Both the position numbers and the translations under genes were made by a program. This document shows positions 26,395-40,600 of a stretch of 64,000 bases of DNA, in pieces (positions within the stretch are counted from its first letter, which is position 1; each line of letters starts with the position of its first letter). The notes beneath the pieces are model-generated. The model was not told the origin of the DNA and did not search any database. It was given only the letters and a program-made list of their open reading frames with translations. The DNA is from Mactromeris polynyma (lineage: Eukaryota > Mollusca > Bivalvia > Venerida > Mactridae): assembly GCA_032209605.1 (NCBI GenBank), contig JASFXZ010000052.1, positions 1,798,001 to 1,862,000 of the forward strand. Reading direction: 5' to 3'.

Positions 26395-28531
26395 CATTAA
26401 ACTTCATTAATGGTGGCAATGGTATACGATGGTCTATGGTTGCTGAGCCTCAAATGCCAGTTGGAGAATAGTGTAGTGGTTTAACAGTAGCTAGTTACAG
26501 CACCAGTCAAATGATGGGTGAGAGCATCTGGCAGCCCCTTGAGCTACGCCGATCAAAAGCCAAGATTGTACTGGTTTATTGGATGGTCCACAGATGGTTT
26601 CACCCATCGTCAGTGAACACAAGGGGTCGTTCTCTTCAATATGTGGTCCCCTTCTTAAGCATACATGCCATATGTCACGCCGAGAGACTTTTCCTCACAT
26701 ATTTTCATGCTTCCTCACGGTCTAACACCGTTAGATTAAAACCTCACGTAAAATTGAACATCCAAGAAAAAAATGAAAAAATCACTGAAAGTTCGAAATT
26801 TTGTATGACATGCTATGACGCTTCGATACTACCGAAAACGCCGATTAAAGGTAAACGTATTAAATTTAGCAAAGTTGACACTTTGTTGATTGGCTTTGAG
26901 CAGCTGTTGATTGACGTGGTTTTTATCACCTTAGGCAGTACGTTGTTTGTTATTTGGCTTAATCATCTTATTGACAGGAAAGGTGTTACTCTGTTTGTTT
27001 TAATGCAGGGTTTTCCCTGACGCACAAATTGCATTAATTTGTGTGCTGATTACTGCTGTGTTCATGTTTTGACACACATTTTGGCTAAATAAAAAAACGA
27101 AAAATTCTTAATTTGATCCGTCATTTATATCCATCACATGTACATATCCAAAGCATCAAAGAATCAAAATGACACTTTAAAAAGCAATGTTGACACAATA
27201 AAAGCATTTAAACTGTTACTATAGAATTAAACTTCTAGAACTTGAACTGTAAAACAGTCCACTATTGGTATTTAAAACTTCAAAACTTGGTGAACTGAGG
27301 CAAATGACAAAGGTCACATAGGCGCATGTAAGACAGGCAATACTGTTAGCTGTGATGTAATACTGTGCTCTCTGTGATGTAATTTACTGTTGGGCAGATC
27401 AAAGGTGTTAGTTCGGAAGATATTTTAGGCTAGTGAGTGGAAGTTTCTACACTTCGGCTTTGATCAAAGGTTAGAAAACGGCTATTAGGTACCGTACTTA
27501 TTTTAATAGATGCATATAAGATTTAAAAAATAAGTGATTTTTTACCTTTATTAAACGCTGACTCTTCTCAAAAACGCCCCCGGGGTGTTTCTTAGGGAAT
27601 ATTAGGTTTATCACTTTATGTTATTATGTATACATACAATATTTGCCGATTTGCCTTCAGAACAGGTTCACATGTATTATAGTGTTGGCGTGTCTTTTAA
27701 AAAGCTGTTTTAAGCGCCCCTAAAAATCGTGATTTACAGTCTTACTTATTGACCATAGATCTGAAAATATGGCATGACTTTTGTATTCTTAAGTGAGGTC
27801 ATAATCCTTTGACAAATCTTGCTGCACAGGTACTTAACTCAAAATCAAACCAAATGGACTTCCTCCCGTCCCAAATTACTGATGATGAAGTCACTTTGCG
27901 ACTCATATCAAACAGTAAAAAATGGCCTGGACGGATTATGTTTAAAGTTAATGATGAGTCATGGATAAATTTACCTTCGATTCATAACACTAGACAAAAT
28001 AGCAAAAAACTAACACACTATTGAGTCAATTTCAAAGTAATCAAAAAGACAAAACTTTACCATGAAGATGACTGTCATTGCGCAGATATTGAATGCTAGA
28101 TGGAATATTTAATCATAGTTAGAAAGAAATATTTGTGCAATATTGTTTTTCTTCGATTGTTTCAAGGATCATAAAGAATAACAATGTTCTTGTATTTTGA
28201 CCATAACCAGATAACCAGTTTGGTACATTTATCGTTGATGTGATGTAAAATATCGCAAATATAGGTAATTAAACAAGGAAAAACAACTTTATTATGGTGA
28301 AATACAATTAATGTATTGATTTAAGTAACGTTACATCGTCATTCGATTAATAAAACGATATCATGAAATCGAGTTTGTCTTCTTCTTAAGGATTACTACA
28401 CTCCTTCAAATCAATGAAGATTATGTGTAGGCACATCTTAACACCAACTACGTAATATCCGGAAAAATTGGACATCAACAACATTAAAATTTTGACAGCA
28501 AGTTGTGACAGATTGTAAACACGATCACAAA
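26395..28531. other. Intergenic and 5' flank of the VOPP1/WBP1-like gene
   Basis: A 169-codon open frame lies at 26511-27020 without recognisable similarity or splice context. No clear promoter element was identified upstream of 28532. Confidence 0.35.
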
Positions 28532-31500
28532 ATGACGATCTCATGGCAACAAATACAATTTGTTGCCGTAGTTTTCATAAGTATCGTTTCAGAAGTAAGT
28601 TTCTGTATTTGTCGATTTCTACACTGTTGAGTCTTTGTTCTTCATTCTAATTTCTAGCACCCGATATTCTCCATTAAAATTGTTTTCATTGGCATGATTC
28701 ATCGATTGTAGAAACTTAAAGAAACGCATGATGTGGAGTATAGTCATGTCCATGGTTTAATTTGAGTATGTCACATGAGCTGTACAAAGTGGACGTTGAG
28801 AATTAATATTTGATTGATGCCAGAAATCTGGGTCAAATATCCTCAAACAACCAGATTTCAAACCGGTACAGAAAAACCAAAAGCTAGGTCGCCAGACCAA
28901 AATATCTGCTATGCACACGCCCATTTGTTTACATTGGATGCAGAAAATTAGGTCAGCGTAAATTGATGGTATAAAAAACAAACTATGATAGTTAGGTCCT
29001 TTTTTTGTTGCATCAATGTGGATAAGGTTTGTTTAAATCATCCGTATAAATAAAAATTGCTGTAGGACCAGTTACGTAATGTGCGATGGGAAAATCATGT
29101 GAGGTTGTCGAAATCTGGTTGTGCTGGGATATCTTTTCACCTATAATGCAGAATGTCTTTACTTGTTCCCATGGTGAAATAAGCTTAAATCGATCATTGA
29201 ATTTGATCAAGTCTCGTTTCCTTACGAAGTTTGTATTTTTTCAAGGCAGTTGCTAGGGGTACAGTTCTGTACCTCTAGAACGGGAGTCACATACCTGTAG
29301 ATAGCTTATAGTTATATTGCATGACAAAGGATATAGAAGTTGGCGAATCACACAATTGTGAAATATTTCTGACTCTGTTGTTGTGTAGCAAATGACAGTA
29401 AAGTTCTCTATTTATTGCAGGCGTTAGCAGAGATTTGTTCGGATGGAACTCGGTAAGAACCTGTAATATATCTTGCTACAGTAATGTTTTGAGGAAAAGT
29501 GTATGCCCAATGTGTGGCAGACAGGCCTAACCCCTGGCTCCTTCAACACTGGTGCAGCACTTTACTGAGATTACATGGTGGCAGCTTAAGTTTATTGTTA
29601 ACTTTCTCCTCTTCCAATCTGCCGTGTGACTTCAAGTGCTTAGGTAGCTCAAACTATTGAGTGCCTGACTAGTTGCCCAGTGAAACTATTGAGCGCCTGA
29701 CTAGTTGCCCAGTGATATGTTTAGTTTTATTCAGTTAAGCAGTGATGAAAACATAGTCAGTTGTTGCTTTGAAAACTGGAGTTGATCATTTTTTCAGTGA
29801 CATTTAATATGGAAACAATTTTACAGTAAGCATACATACTGTTCTGTTCAGAATGATAAACTCAATAATAATGTTCTGGTTAACTTTCTAGTTTTATATC
29901 TTCAATATGTTACAATTTTTATCATATGAACTGCTTGATTTGCAGCCTGCTCTGTACCTGTTACAATTTTTATCATATGAACTGCTTGATTTACAGCGTG
30001 CTCTGTTTGCTCAGTTGCTAGAACGCTCAGCTGCTAATCTAGAGGTCATGGGTTCCAAACCCCGGACTGGGCGTATGTTCTTTCGTGACAGTTTGACTGC
30101 AGATGATGCATCCGAAGTCATTTGTCCTCCACCTCTGAACTCTGTTTTTTAATGTGTAGAAATTATCAGTTTCTTACGGAGGAGCAGGTTAGTACTGGAT
30201 GGTAACCCAGGAACACATAGATCAACTGACAGCCGTAATACAAGTGAAATACTGTTGAGAAACGTAACAGCAAGCAAAAAACAAACAACATGATTAACTT
30301 AGGAAGTTTTATTGATACTTTATGTACACATTTTTATGTTTTATATTGAACTTCAGATGTTCAATTGGAATGGAATGTTGTTCCACTGGATGTTGTCATG
30401 ATACAGATAGTCACGATATAGATGATAGAAGATATACCTACGGTTACCGTCTTTCCATATGGAATATGTGGTATTTCTGGTAAGGCTTAAAAAATTAGCC
30501 AGTTCTATGATCAGTTGCCACAAAATTTCATTTGGTTCAGTAATGAATATGTTTTGATGCATCACACATTGCAAATGAGCTATAAGTAATTTTTATGAAG
30601 GGTTCTAGCTGGGCTCCTAATAAGGCCTTTTGGACTCCCATTGTTTTCCCTGGGACTTCTGTTTCTGGTAAAATTTCTTTGAAATTGCATTGAAGAACTT
30701 AGTGAGAAACCTGTTTATGCATTTGCTAAGTCATTCATAAAAAATAGTTCATGATTATTCATGCTAAACTCTGCAAAACATACTGTGGGTTTTACCATTT
30801 TTTATGATGTTCAATTTCAGGTTTGTAATTCTTTTCTTGATGATGTCATGTTTTGGTGGATGTGGGTATTATAAACATCGCCAACGTTTTGGTGGTCAAC
30901 CCGTGAGAGATCACAGAAGCTTTTTCTCATACTTGGCCGAGCCTTACAATCGTAACGCTACTAGAGTTCTTGCATTAGAAAATGGAAGCTATCCAGAGAG
31001 GTCGTTAGGAACAATGGGATATGTCATCAGTCGAACGCCAGATGTCAATGCTGCTGCTTCTATGGCACCCCCTCCCTATACTGAGGTACGTTCATGTCTT
31101 GCTCCCACACCCCAATTTCACAAAAAATACTTAAATGCTTAAGAAAATTCGAAGTTTGTTTTTGTGCTTAACTGCACATTTGTAAAAATTCAATTCACAA
31201 GCTTACGTAAGTAAGTTCATGCATATTGTTAAACTAATCCAGTCAAGCTAAATTTAACCTTCAAATAATTGCAACAGAAATGTTCTCAAGTGTATACGTT
31301 AGAATAATACTGTATAAACAACATATCAAAAGTCTAACAGAATCTTTGATGCAGAAAGTGAAGAAAAAATGAAAAGTAAAAATGTAAAAACACCTTTGAA
31401 GAAATGGCACATATTATACACCATATTTTAAATATTATTCGCAAGTGCCCATTGATCAAGATGAATTTGTCAGCACACACATGTAAACAATGTATAAAAT

Positions 31501-34500
31501 CACTGTTCGTAATAGGGTAAGTCATGATTAGATTTTCAATAATATATGAAGTCAAAAGTACATAAAATGTATGTGATAGACATTCCTTTGCAGATTAGAC
31601 TTTTACTATGCCATATTTAAGTGATTTTCAATGATTTCTCATTGCCTTATTTTTTGTTTGAAATGTTCAGATTAATAATAATCAAAGCACACAAGTGCTG
31701 TGGGACGGTACCACTCGTGCCTGTAGCCAAGCTGGCAACTCGTTGCATACAAGTTTCCATTTTGTAACTAGACAGTTTTATAATATCAAAGTATGTGTAA
31801 ATAGGTAAGATGGTTTGCATGGAATATGAAACAAAACTAAAACACAAGACAGAAATGCGAAATTATTGAAAAATAGTAAACATTTTTTCCAGGAGATCTT
31901 CAAATTGACTTGTTCTAGAAATGCTAGATTTTCAAACCGAAATAAAGAAAGATGGTCAGTAATAATGGTAGAACCTTAAAATTGTAAAACAAGTGAAATG
32001 TTTGTCATGAGTGTACATAAATTAAATACAAAGATATCAGACCTTGTTTGCAACGTTTGTGAATATTTAATTATAAAATGACATATTAAATTATATCAGC
32101 ACGAACTTAGAGTAAAATCAGTATGCCCAGGCATAAATTTATGATATCACTAGCTTGCCATAGGTTTTGAGTTATCTTGTTGTAGTGGGATATTTTCCAA
32201 TTAATTTTCCAAGCACAGAGTGAGGTGTATGTAGAAAAATGACACGGATAATTTTTGTAGTCGTGCGCAACGAGACCATATCTACGATAAATCCAAAACT
32301 GTAAACAAACGTGTGTATTAATACATTGCTTTAAACCCATCTGAACTCCACAGAAACAGCTAATTAGTTCACAAACCACTTTAGCAGGTCACTTTTCAAT
32401 ATACATGTATCATTTTATTAAAACGTTTATGATATTATCAAGGTCGGTAAACTTTGGAACTACTTTTGTCGCATAGTAATTAGGACGATGTGGACGTCTT
32501 TGACATGTTACCAGCTTTCAGTCTGTTTTGAAAACGGGAACCAATTGTTGTATGCCTCTCAAAATTGTCACTACTATAGACGGTACCTGAGCGGTACCGT
32601 CCAAAAAGCACATATTGTCTTACCAAAGCATAAATTTGATACATAGATTGATCGCAAATCTTTGTCATTTGAACTAATCGGATAAAAATTAATTTTGTGA
32701 CCTTGTCAAATTATTTTCCTACGAAAGCGGGTATGTGCCAAAATTGTGCCAAAGATTGAAGAATGGCAAAAAAAATCATTTGTTCGATGTATGCTTCTCT
32801 GAACCATAATATTATTAATTTGTAACCATTGTTGTTGTTTTTTAAGCCTCAAAATGTACAAATCTCGTAGCATGCTATAAAATATTGATGTTTTCTTACA
32901 TAAACATAAGTGACCAACCTTATGATGTCATGTCATAGGTATGGCCCAACATAAACACCATTATGATAGGGTATGTTTTGGAGAAATTCTTGAAAAAATT
33001 GACAAGTTTTGTGATGGATCAAGTTACAGAAGCAAAGAATGGGTAACTAACGCATGTACTTTAACTGAAGTGCACATTAAGGGCCATATATGCAAACAAA
33101 ATTCCGATGCCTATAAATGCTCAGTAATTTAAAGCCATTCAAACAGCTGTCGGTGCTGCGGAACCTGTGTATTTTAATATACGTCATCCCGTGACTCAGC
33201 ATTCAATTCACCCGGGATATTTAATGCATATAACTACACAATTCTCGATGCTGGAATGAATCACTACCTTCTGAAAAGTTTTTTTTGATGTGAAATTAAA
33301 CAGATTACCAAGATCATCAATTACTCCCTTGATACGCTTGGCCATGATATTGTATACAAGTTTGTCGTTCACGGAAGACATACAATAAGAACATACATCA
33401 ATTAATGATTAAAATCAAACATACATTATGCATTATGAAAATGATGAAGACAATAAATTTCCGGTCGAATTCATACCAGTCATGACAACGGATTTGACAA
33501 TGAAGTTTGCCATATTGTTTAAAATTTTCCTCCTATTGTTCATTAAGTATTTATTGATCTACTTAACGATTGTTTGTCAAATACGTACATAAATATATTA
33601 TAATTATATATTATGTAGTTCAACAGTCTAGTAATTAGCACGATGTGCATGTATATAGTACAGCAGTCAAGTAATTTGCAAGACGTACAAATAACATATG
33701 TTGCAAATCTCACTTGTCAACAAAAGAATATCAACAGATCAATCAAAGTTGATATGTTCTGTATTGTTCAACCTATTTATGGGGAAAAATAAATGAGTTT
33801 AAATGACGATGTTACATGTTAAGATGCCCCTGACTTGGTATCCTTCAAGCAGGGTCTGTCAACTATTTCCTTTTAAAGCCAGGGTCCAGCTACAAGTAGC
33901 TTCCAATGATCCTTAGGGCTGTACTGGCTGTGCCCACCATAACTGGAGAGGCTTAAGTTGAGGAGGTGAACACATAGCTGGCTCACACTTTTTTCTATTT
34001 TTTCCTCCATTATCTATCCACTAACTTCTAACTTTCCTATCACTTGACCTTTGACCTGTAACCACCGTCACATAATAGTCAAGCGTGACTGAGATGACCA
34101 TATATCACTGCTAGAAGTACGTTAAGCCATAAGTTCTGTTAATAAAGGCAAAGCCTGTGGTATTGATAATATTCCTGTAGAAGTATTAAATAATGATGTT
34201 TCTATTTCTTTTCTACATGTTTTGTTTAATATTTGTTTTGGTAAGGGTATTGTTCCGTCACTGGAGTAAATGTATTATTAATCCTATACCGAAATCGACT
34301 ACAACTGATAAAAGAGATCCATTGTTGTATCGGGGCATTTCTCTTACGTCATCTATGTATAAACTGCATTGTCATGTTTTAAATTGTCGACTAACCAAAT
34401 GGTCGGAAGAGCACAACTGAGCATATCATGTCTTTGCATATTATTCTTGACACTAGGAAAAAGTCTCGTAAATCTACCTTTTGTGCTTTTATTGATTTTA

Positions 34501-37105
34501 GAAAAGCCTATGATACTATAAATAGAAAATTCACATAGAACAGACTGGTTTGATGTAGACTGTGGTCTAAGACAAGGCTGTATATCATAATTTCATTAAC
34601 GATTTATCAGTTTATCTTAGAGCACTTGGTATTGGTGTGCCTGTTGACGATGACAAAGTTTGTATAATGTCGTACGCTGATGACATCGTTTTGTTGGCCG
34701 AGTCCTCAGATGAGTTATTATTGACCGCTTTAAATGATTGGTGTTCTATAAATGACATGCATGTTAATTCAACTAAAAGCAATATAGTACATTTTAGACC
34801 TAACTCCGTAGCACGTACAACATCTCAGTTTATGTGTGGTTCCAGTCAATTAAAATTTGTTGATACTTACCTAGGTGTTTTTCACGAATACCTTGATCTC
34901 AATGTTACTGTTAGGACTGTGGCTCAGAGTGCAAGTCGTGCATTAGGTTTACTTATTGCAAAATGTCAAAGTATTGGTGGTCTTCCTTACGATGTATTTA
35001 CGAAATTGTATGATGCAGTTGTATGGCCTGTTGTAAGTTATAGTGCTCCTCTATGGGGATTCCACTCATACTCATGTATTGAAGCAGAACATAGCAGGGC
35101 ACAAATATTTTTCTTAGGTGTTAGTAAATATACACCAAATGTTGGACTGGCTGGTGAATTGGGCTGGAAGCCTCCAATTGTCCGTCAATCGAAATTTATT
35201 GCATTGTACTAATCAAAGTTAGCACGTTTAGACGAATCCAGGTTTACCAAGCGTACTGCACTCTGGGCATACAGTAAGACAAGTCATACATGTAAAAACT
35301 GGTATCATTATGTAAAGTTGTTTTTAAATGTAAACAGTCTAAATACATGTAGATACATAATTTTATGCTTACAAAATCGCATTGCTAATACGTTTGTGCA
35401 AGATGTCGAGACTGTGGCACTGAATAACTTTTTAAATGAATGGCATACTAGTTTACAGAATATAACAGGTCCGTCGGGGCACGGTCGTAATAAACTAAGA
35501 CTGTACAGGTCTTTTTTAAAATCTGACTATAAAACTGAACATTATTGTAAACTGATTTTGCCACTAACTCATCGGTCAGCTTTCAGTAAGTTTAGATAAG
35601 GCGTTGCCCCTATTCGTATTGAGACTGGATGTTATGAGGGTTTAAATGTAGTCTAGATATAAATATTCTGCTGTCAAGAAGTTTTCTGGTACAAAATATT
35701 CCACAGATGTACATGTGGTCATTTTCATATTGGCACTAAAGACATTTTTGTAAAAATGAGGTGGTGTTAAAACAAACGAATTTTAAGTATTTCTGCAACT
35801 TAGATTTTGTTAGACTTTTGATATGTCGTTCTATATAGATTTAACTTTCATAAACAATGAAAATCATTTCTGTTGCAATTATTTGAAGGTTTGGCCATTT
35901 TTTACGTAGAATGACTGGACTATAAACAAAAAGTTTTTGTACAAAGTTAAAGTGGCATTTTCCCCCTTCTCAGATTGCTGAAGAATGAAGTCATTTCAAA
36001 CCACTGGAATTGCATTTCATTTAACAACAAGACTTACTGTTTGTTTCATATTGAAGTATTCTAAATTGACCGTTTCTGTGTTTAGACACTTAAAACAATA
36101 AGGGAATTTTGACAAATTGTAGGGAATGTTCTGATTTATCCTTTGGATAAATGAATAGGGATTGACATTAGGCATAATAACATCAAAGATGTCAGTAATT
36201 CCTGTTCTTTATGTCAGAAATTGTCACATTTAACGGTGTATGCCTTGAGTCATTTGGTAATAGCAAAGTTCCTTCAATGTTTTATTTATTGCAAATTATG
36301 TCAAATTCAGAGAAATGGAAAATACTTTGGTTGGCAATAATGTCATTGCTAGCCAATTATGTAAAAAAAGTGTCTTACTTATATTAGGATTTTCATGCTA
36401 TTTTCTCTGATATTAAAGGTTATGAATAATCCAGGAATGTTCCCGCCTAACACAAAGATTGGGGTACCTGGACATCTGCAAGAAGGTAAGATACGTGATG
36501 TAATGTATTACAGTATATTGAGGGTTGGTCGTTGAACTTATTGAACAGTTTTGTTGTTGAAGCAGTTAAAAATACACAATGCCATCAATAGGTCCTACTA
36601 AGGTAAGGTCTTAGCAGGACACATGGACAATTTTTACTTGTTGTATGATAAAAATAGAGAAATTCCCAATTTTCAGTATTTGTCCTAGTTATGCCATTAT
36701 TTGCCAACTACTGACTTTATGCCAAATTCCCAATTAAGTTGAAAATGAATGTTTAATTAACTTGTCACTTCAAAGTAATTGGTTGCTTTACAATTGGATT
36801 ATTATTGTAAAAGGAGTCTATGAATCTGCCCAAATGGCAGTTAAATAAAGTAGTATGGTAAATGTTTTAGTCAAAGGATGTACATAATAGTACAGGCATA
36901 TATTTATTTGTTATTATATTTAGGTACACCCCCTGCATTTAGCAGTGTAGCGCCTGGTGGTAACTTGTCTAGCCACATGCCTCAGCCACCACCTTATACA
37001 GAAGTAGTCAATCAATATGCAGCAGATACATTACCAGCCAATCACAGCAATGGTCAGAGTCAGTCAGCCAATCAGGGATCAGAAATGCCTGCTGCTCTTC
37101 AATGA
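28532..37105 (+). CDS. VOPP1/WBP1-family single-pass membrane protein with two PPPY motifs, six exons
   Basis: Exons 28532-28594, 29421-29452 (only 32 nt), 30357-30470, 30821-31085, 36419-36485 and 36924-37105 join in phase to about 240 residues. Residues 1-21 are a hydrophobic signal peptide (FVAVVFISIV). A short lumenal domain follows with six cysteines (EICSDGT, then RCSIGMECCSTGCC); CC..CC just before the membrane is typical of VOPP1 and WBP1 proteins. The segment LSIWNMWFVILFLMMSCFGG (residues ~64-83) begins the membrane helix and resembles the VOPP1 helix closely. The Cys-rich tip YYKHR then leads to a proline-rich cytosolic tail with PPPY at ~153-156 and ~202-205, the classic ligand for WW domains and NEDD4-type ubiquitin ligases. 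In vertebrates the family acts in endosomal/lysosomal membranes and binds WWOX or NEDD4 ligases; the role here is inferred. Reading past exon 4 into the intron would add 19 residues and stop, so a short isoform is possible. Intron 4 (5.3 kb) carries a LINE fragment, intron 2 a SINE. VOPP1 versus WBP1L cannot be settled by eye. Confidence 0.75.
29650..29715. repeat. ~33-bp duplication in intron 2 of the VOPP1/WBP1-like gene
   Basis: CCTGACTAGTTGCCCAGTG with preceding AAACTATTGAG occurs twice in tandem. Confidence 0.85.
29909..30010. repeat. 51-bp duplication in intron 2 of the VOPP1/WBP1-like gene
   Basis: TTACAATTTTTATCATATGA followed by ACTGCTTGATTT.CAGC occurs at 29910 and 29961. The second copy runs directly into the SINE at 29996. 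Confidence 0.9.
29996..30295 (+). repeat. tRNA-derived SINE in intron 2 of the VOPP1/WBP1-like gene
   Basis: A tRNA-like head (GCTCAGTTGCTAGAACGCTC, B box GGGTTCCAAACCCC) leads into a body with TATGTTCTTTCGTGACAG, ATCAGTTTCTTACGGAGGAG and AACTGACAGCCGTAATACAA, and a tail TGAAATACTGTTGAGAAACG. Body and tail match the element at 59030-59245. Confidence 0.75.
34130..35650 (+). pseudogene. Broken LINE (non-LTR) reverse transcriptase in intron 4 of the VOPP1/WBP1-like gene
   Basis: Frames switch several times, but reverse-transcriptase blocks are in order: GKACGIDNIPVEVL, PIPKS and SLTSSMYKLHCHVLNCRL (34.15-34.4 kb), FCAFIDFRKAYDTI (~34.48 kb, motif A), DCGLRQGC (~34.56 kb, motif B, with the following residues missing), and SYADDIVLLAE (34.67 kb, the catalytic YADD). 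A thumb-like region continues to 35212 and then, in another frame, to RSAFSKFR and GVAPIRIETG at ~35.6 kb. No endonuclease domain precedes it and no 3' tail is clear. It is an old, dead copy in the same orientation as the host gene. Confidence 0.85.
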
Positions 37106-40100
37106 AATTCCTTCACATAATTGTGATCTTTTTCCTATATCAGAACATTTTCTATGCATGTATTTTAAAACCTGCACATGGACTATATATTTATTCCAGT
37201 CCTCATTTCATCTCTCTGTATCAGCTGTTCATTGTATTTGAACATCCAGTGCATTAGTTAATCTTCATACATGCAGATATATTTCTGTAAGGCCATCCAT
37301 GGTAAATTGTTGGGTTGTGGTACTACAATTCATTTTTTTATAAATTAATTTTGCTTGATTTTTCTTTGTATGCATTTGTTACAAAATAATACATAGGAAA
37401 ATTTATGTAAGAAAAAATCTCACAAAGAATGGCCCCACTCTGAAGAAAAAATGGGTGGGGAGGGGTACTTGAACTAACATGTTATCAAGGATGGTCTTAT
37501 CTTTGTTTAAATTTGGATTGTTCATGCCAAATCTTGCTCCCTGATAGCACTGTCTATTCAGTGTAGAATTTTTACCCACTTGCAATGTATCTTCATGTTT
37601 AAGTATCAACTGAGAGATGTTCTTTTACAACGCTTGATATTTTACCAAGTACTATGTAAGTGTATGGTCTATTTTTTGGTTGTTAAACAATTGATGTCAT
37701 TTTTATTCTTCACCAGAAATGTAAACCAAAAGTTGTAAACAATCATACTTCATATGAGGTGATGCTGAAAATGTAACCAAGGTTTAAAATTAACATTTAT
37801 ATAAGTAATTAGTCATTGAATTTCTGGTCTTACAGTATACGTTCTGCTGCACTTGTATACTTTGTACGTAGATATAACTCTTTAGTGGTCATATTAAGAT
37901 TTATTTATGGTATTACATTATTTTCTCATTTGTGAAGAGTTGTGCACATAGCCACTGTATCTCAGTTCTGGTAAAGAAGCTATTACAATGGTTTTGCATG
38001 AAACCTTTAATTTACCCATAAAGTGCAGTCTTTACCAAATTTACAGCAGACCACTGGATACCACTGCAATAATATTAAGTCAGGACATTTTAAAATTCAG
38101 TGCCATCATCAAAAATGTCTGTGTCACAGATTGTTTAGGGTTAAATGGATTGCACAAATGTTTAGCAATCATAGTAACTTTGTCATAATTCAGAGTATGG
38201 CATAAGTCAAGCCACTTTTACAAAACAGCCCCTCACTGAACAGTACTGTACACTTCTGAGGCAGATGGTGGGATAAGTTTCAATATATGGTAATAATATC
38301 AGATAAATAGTGATTAACAACTTGTAAATCGTTAAAACTGTACTGATATAGATTTTTGACATGTTGGTATTTGATCTGATCGAATTTTAGTTTCTTCTGC
38401 CATAAGATCTGAAAATAGAATCTTGCCATTGGAAACTCTTACATTTTATATCTATAATTAAGCATAATGCTTTATTCAATGATTGCTCAATGCATTAATC
38501 AACCAACGACCTTCATGTGAATTGGTCATGGTCACAGCCTCTAATCTCATCATTATATAATGAAGCTATTGAAATTAGCTTAGCTCTACTTACTTAATTC
38601 TTCTTCATGCAAGCTTTAATTATTTCTGAGAAATCCCTACACTGTCATTTTTGCCGCAAATTCTCAAATATTTACTTGTCTCTATTTAATTTTATTCAGA
38701 TCATATTTCCTCAGACATTGTTTCGAAATTACTATAGTAACAGAATGTCTTCTGAAAGGATTAAAGCAATTTATAGAAATATACTGTAACTAAAGTGTCT
38801 GATCAATAAGACGAATAACACAACCATCCTGTCGGCTTTTTTCAACATGTAAGGTGCAGTAAGGAAAAGTACCGTATTTCAGTTTGGTTATCGGACTGAT
38901 AAAAAATCCTGACACTCATTTTCTGTAGGTGAAATACCTGTTCAACAATATGCCGTGTTTGACAAACTCTAATACTGTTGTACTTTCATGGACAAAACTG
39001 GGAAGAAATTCATTGTTTAATAATACCCAAAAATCGCTACTCTGTCCAATTCTTTTTAAAATGTTGTTTTTCAAGTAACTTCTTACAAACATTTTGATTG
39101 CCTCTATAATGCAGCAAGATCCTTTTTGTGTGTTGTAATTGCTATTGTAACCAGATAATGATATTCAGAAGAAGTTATTGTATCGTGAAATATTTATTGT
39201 CATCTTTAACGTGTGATTTTCCATGTAATTATGGTAATTAAATCACTGTTCTTTAGTGTGTTGAAGTTGTTACTGATATAAACTGAAAAGTGTGTTTGTT
39301 GAAGTTATAATTTGCTTTTTTATTTTGTTTTAGTATTACTGTGTTTTATTGCATTTTTATTATCTTACTGTAATGTTAATTCTTAATGTAGTAATGTAAT
39401 TTTTAATATTCATGTTTTATGTTGAAAATGATTTCATGTTTAACAATAGGGCAGTTAATTAACTACGGCATTGATTTGATTTAGTAGTAAAGTACATCTT
39501 GAATATAAAGATAAGTAGGAAATGATTTATTTTGCTTTCACTTGTTAGCAATGCTTAGTAAATATTGAATTATGAATCTCTATTTAAGAATAACTATTAC
39601 AGTTTATTTTCACTTTTTCTTTAGAAAGCATAATCAAATTTTACATTATTGTTTTCCATAAATATAGTGTCCGAACTGTATGAATGTCTGTTTTGTCAGT
39701 ATTGCTTGTGGTTTTATCGTGTAATGGTAACAATGAAGCATTAATAAACACAGAATAATGTATAAGTATAATACAGTGTATACCATATTTCTTGCTCATA
39801 CTAAAAATGACACACTAAGCGAGCCACGAGGATACTAGCTGGTAGATTTAAGGCGCCAAGTTATTTAATTTTGTTGAATTCTAGTCACAGCTTTTTTATA
39901 ATATTTAACCCCTGGTGTGTTTGATTCGAATTACTGTATTTTTAGCATCTTGCTTGCTACGATGGTATTACAAATGTGCAATGATTCTAGTCTTCGTTTT
40001 TTTATGTTATTTTTTTACATCTAAATTTTTGTTATTTCAAAGTTATCCAGCGGCTATATCGGCTATTTTGATGACTAGTATTATGCATTAGTTAGAATCT

Positions 40101-40600
40101 GAAGCATTTACTTCAGGATTGTATGAAATGAATTTTAATCTTCTACATTTGGTTCATCTGTTGTTTATCACATTTTTCCTTCCCAAATATTGTATACATT
40201 TTGAATAGGCAATTACTTTTTTGTGAAATCTTTTTAATTCACACTACAATAAAATTAAGATATTCACTTGAGAAAAATTTAAACATAAAATTGTGTGAAA
40301 ATAAATGACCATAAACACTTGCAAGTAATAGTGGTATGAAGTATTAGAAATTTTTAATGGATTTTTTAAAACTTTTAGTCTTAGCAGTTATTTCTGCATT
40401 TTAGCTTTTATATCATTGATTTTTCGGTACAAACATAAACAAATTAGAAGCAAGACTTTGATCTTATGTGTCGTTTATTGTATGTTTTATATAACTATGG
40501 TATTATGATGTTTTGCTGCTTTTATTTCTTTGCATTATTTTATCCATCTGAACCATAAACTTTGATGTATAATAAATGTGGTAACATCTTCCTGCTTGTC
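37106..40600 (+). other. Probable long AU-rich 3' UTR of the VOPP1/WBP1-like gene
   Basis: No coding exon is visible for 3.5 kb after the stop at 37105. The sequence is T-rich on the plus strand. AATAAA hexamers stand at 39743 and 40571; the latter is followed by a GT/T-rich stretch (TGTGGTAACATCTTCCTGC), a typical cleavage-site context. A C-run follows at ~40612-40630. The 3' UTR extent is inferred; part of this could be intergenic. Confidence 0.4.

Noticed and set aside
26511..27020. 169-codon open frame on the plus strand with a hydrophobic stretch near its end
   Set aside because: No recognisable family, no splice signals or neighbouring exons, and a tRNA-like repeat lies just upstream. 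Longer than most chance frames here, but not enough to call a gene.
30159..30187. Possible extra exon in intron 2 of the VOPP1/WBP1-like gene (AG at 30158, GT at 30188)
   Set aside because: It lies inside the SINE, lacks the expected cysteines, and the exon 30357-30470 fits both phase and family pattern.
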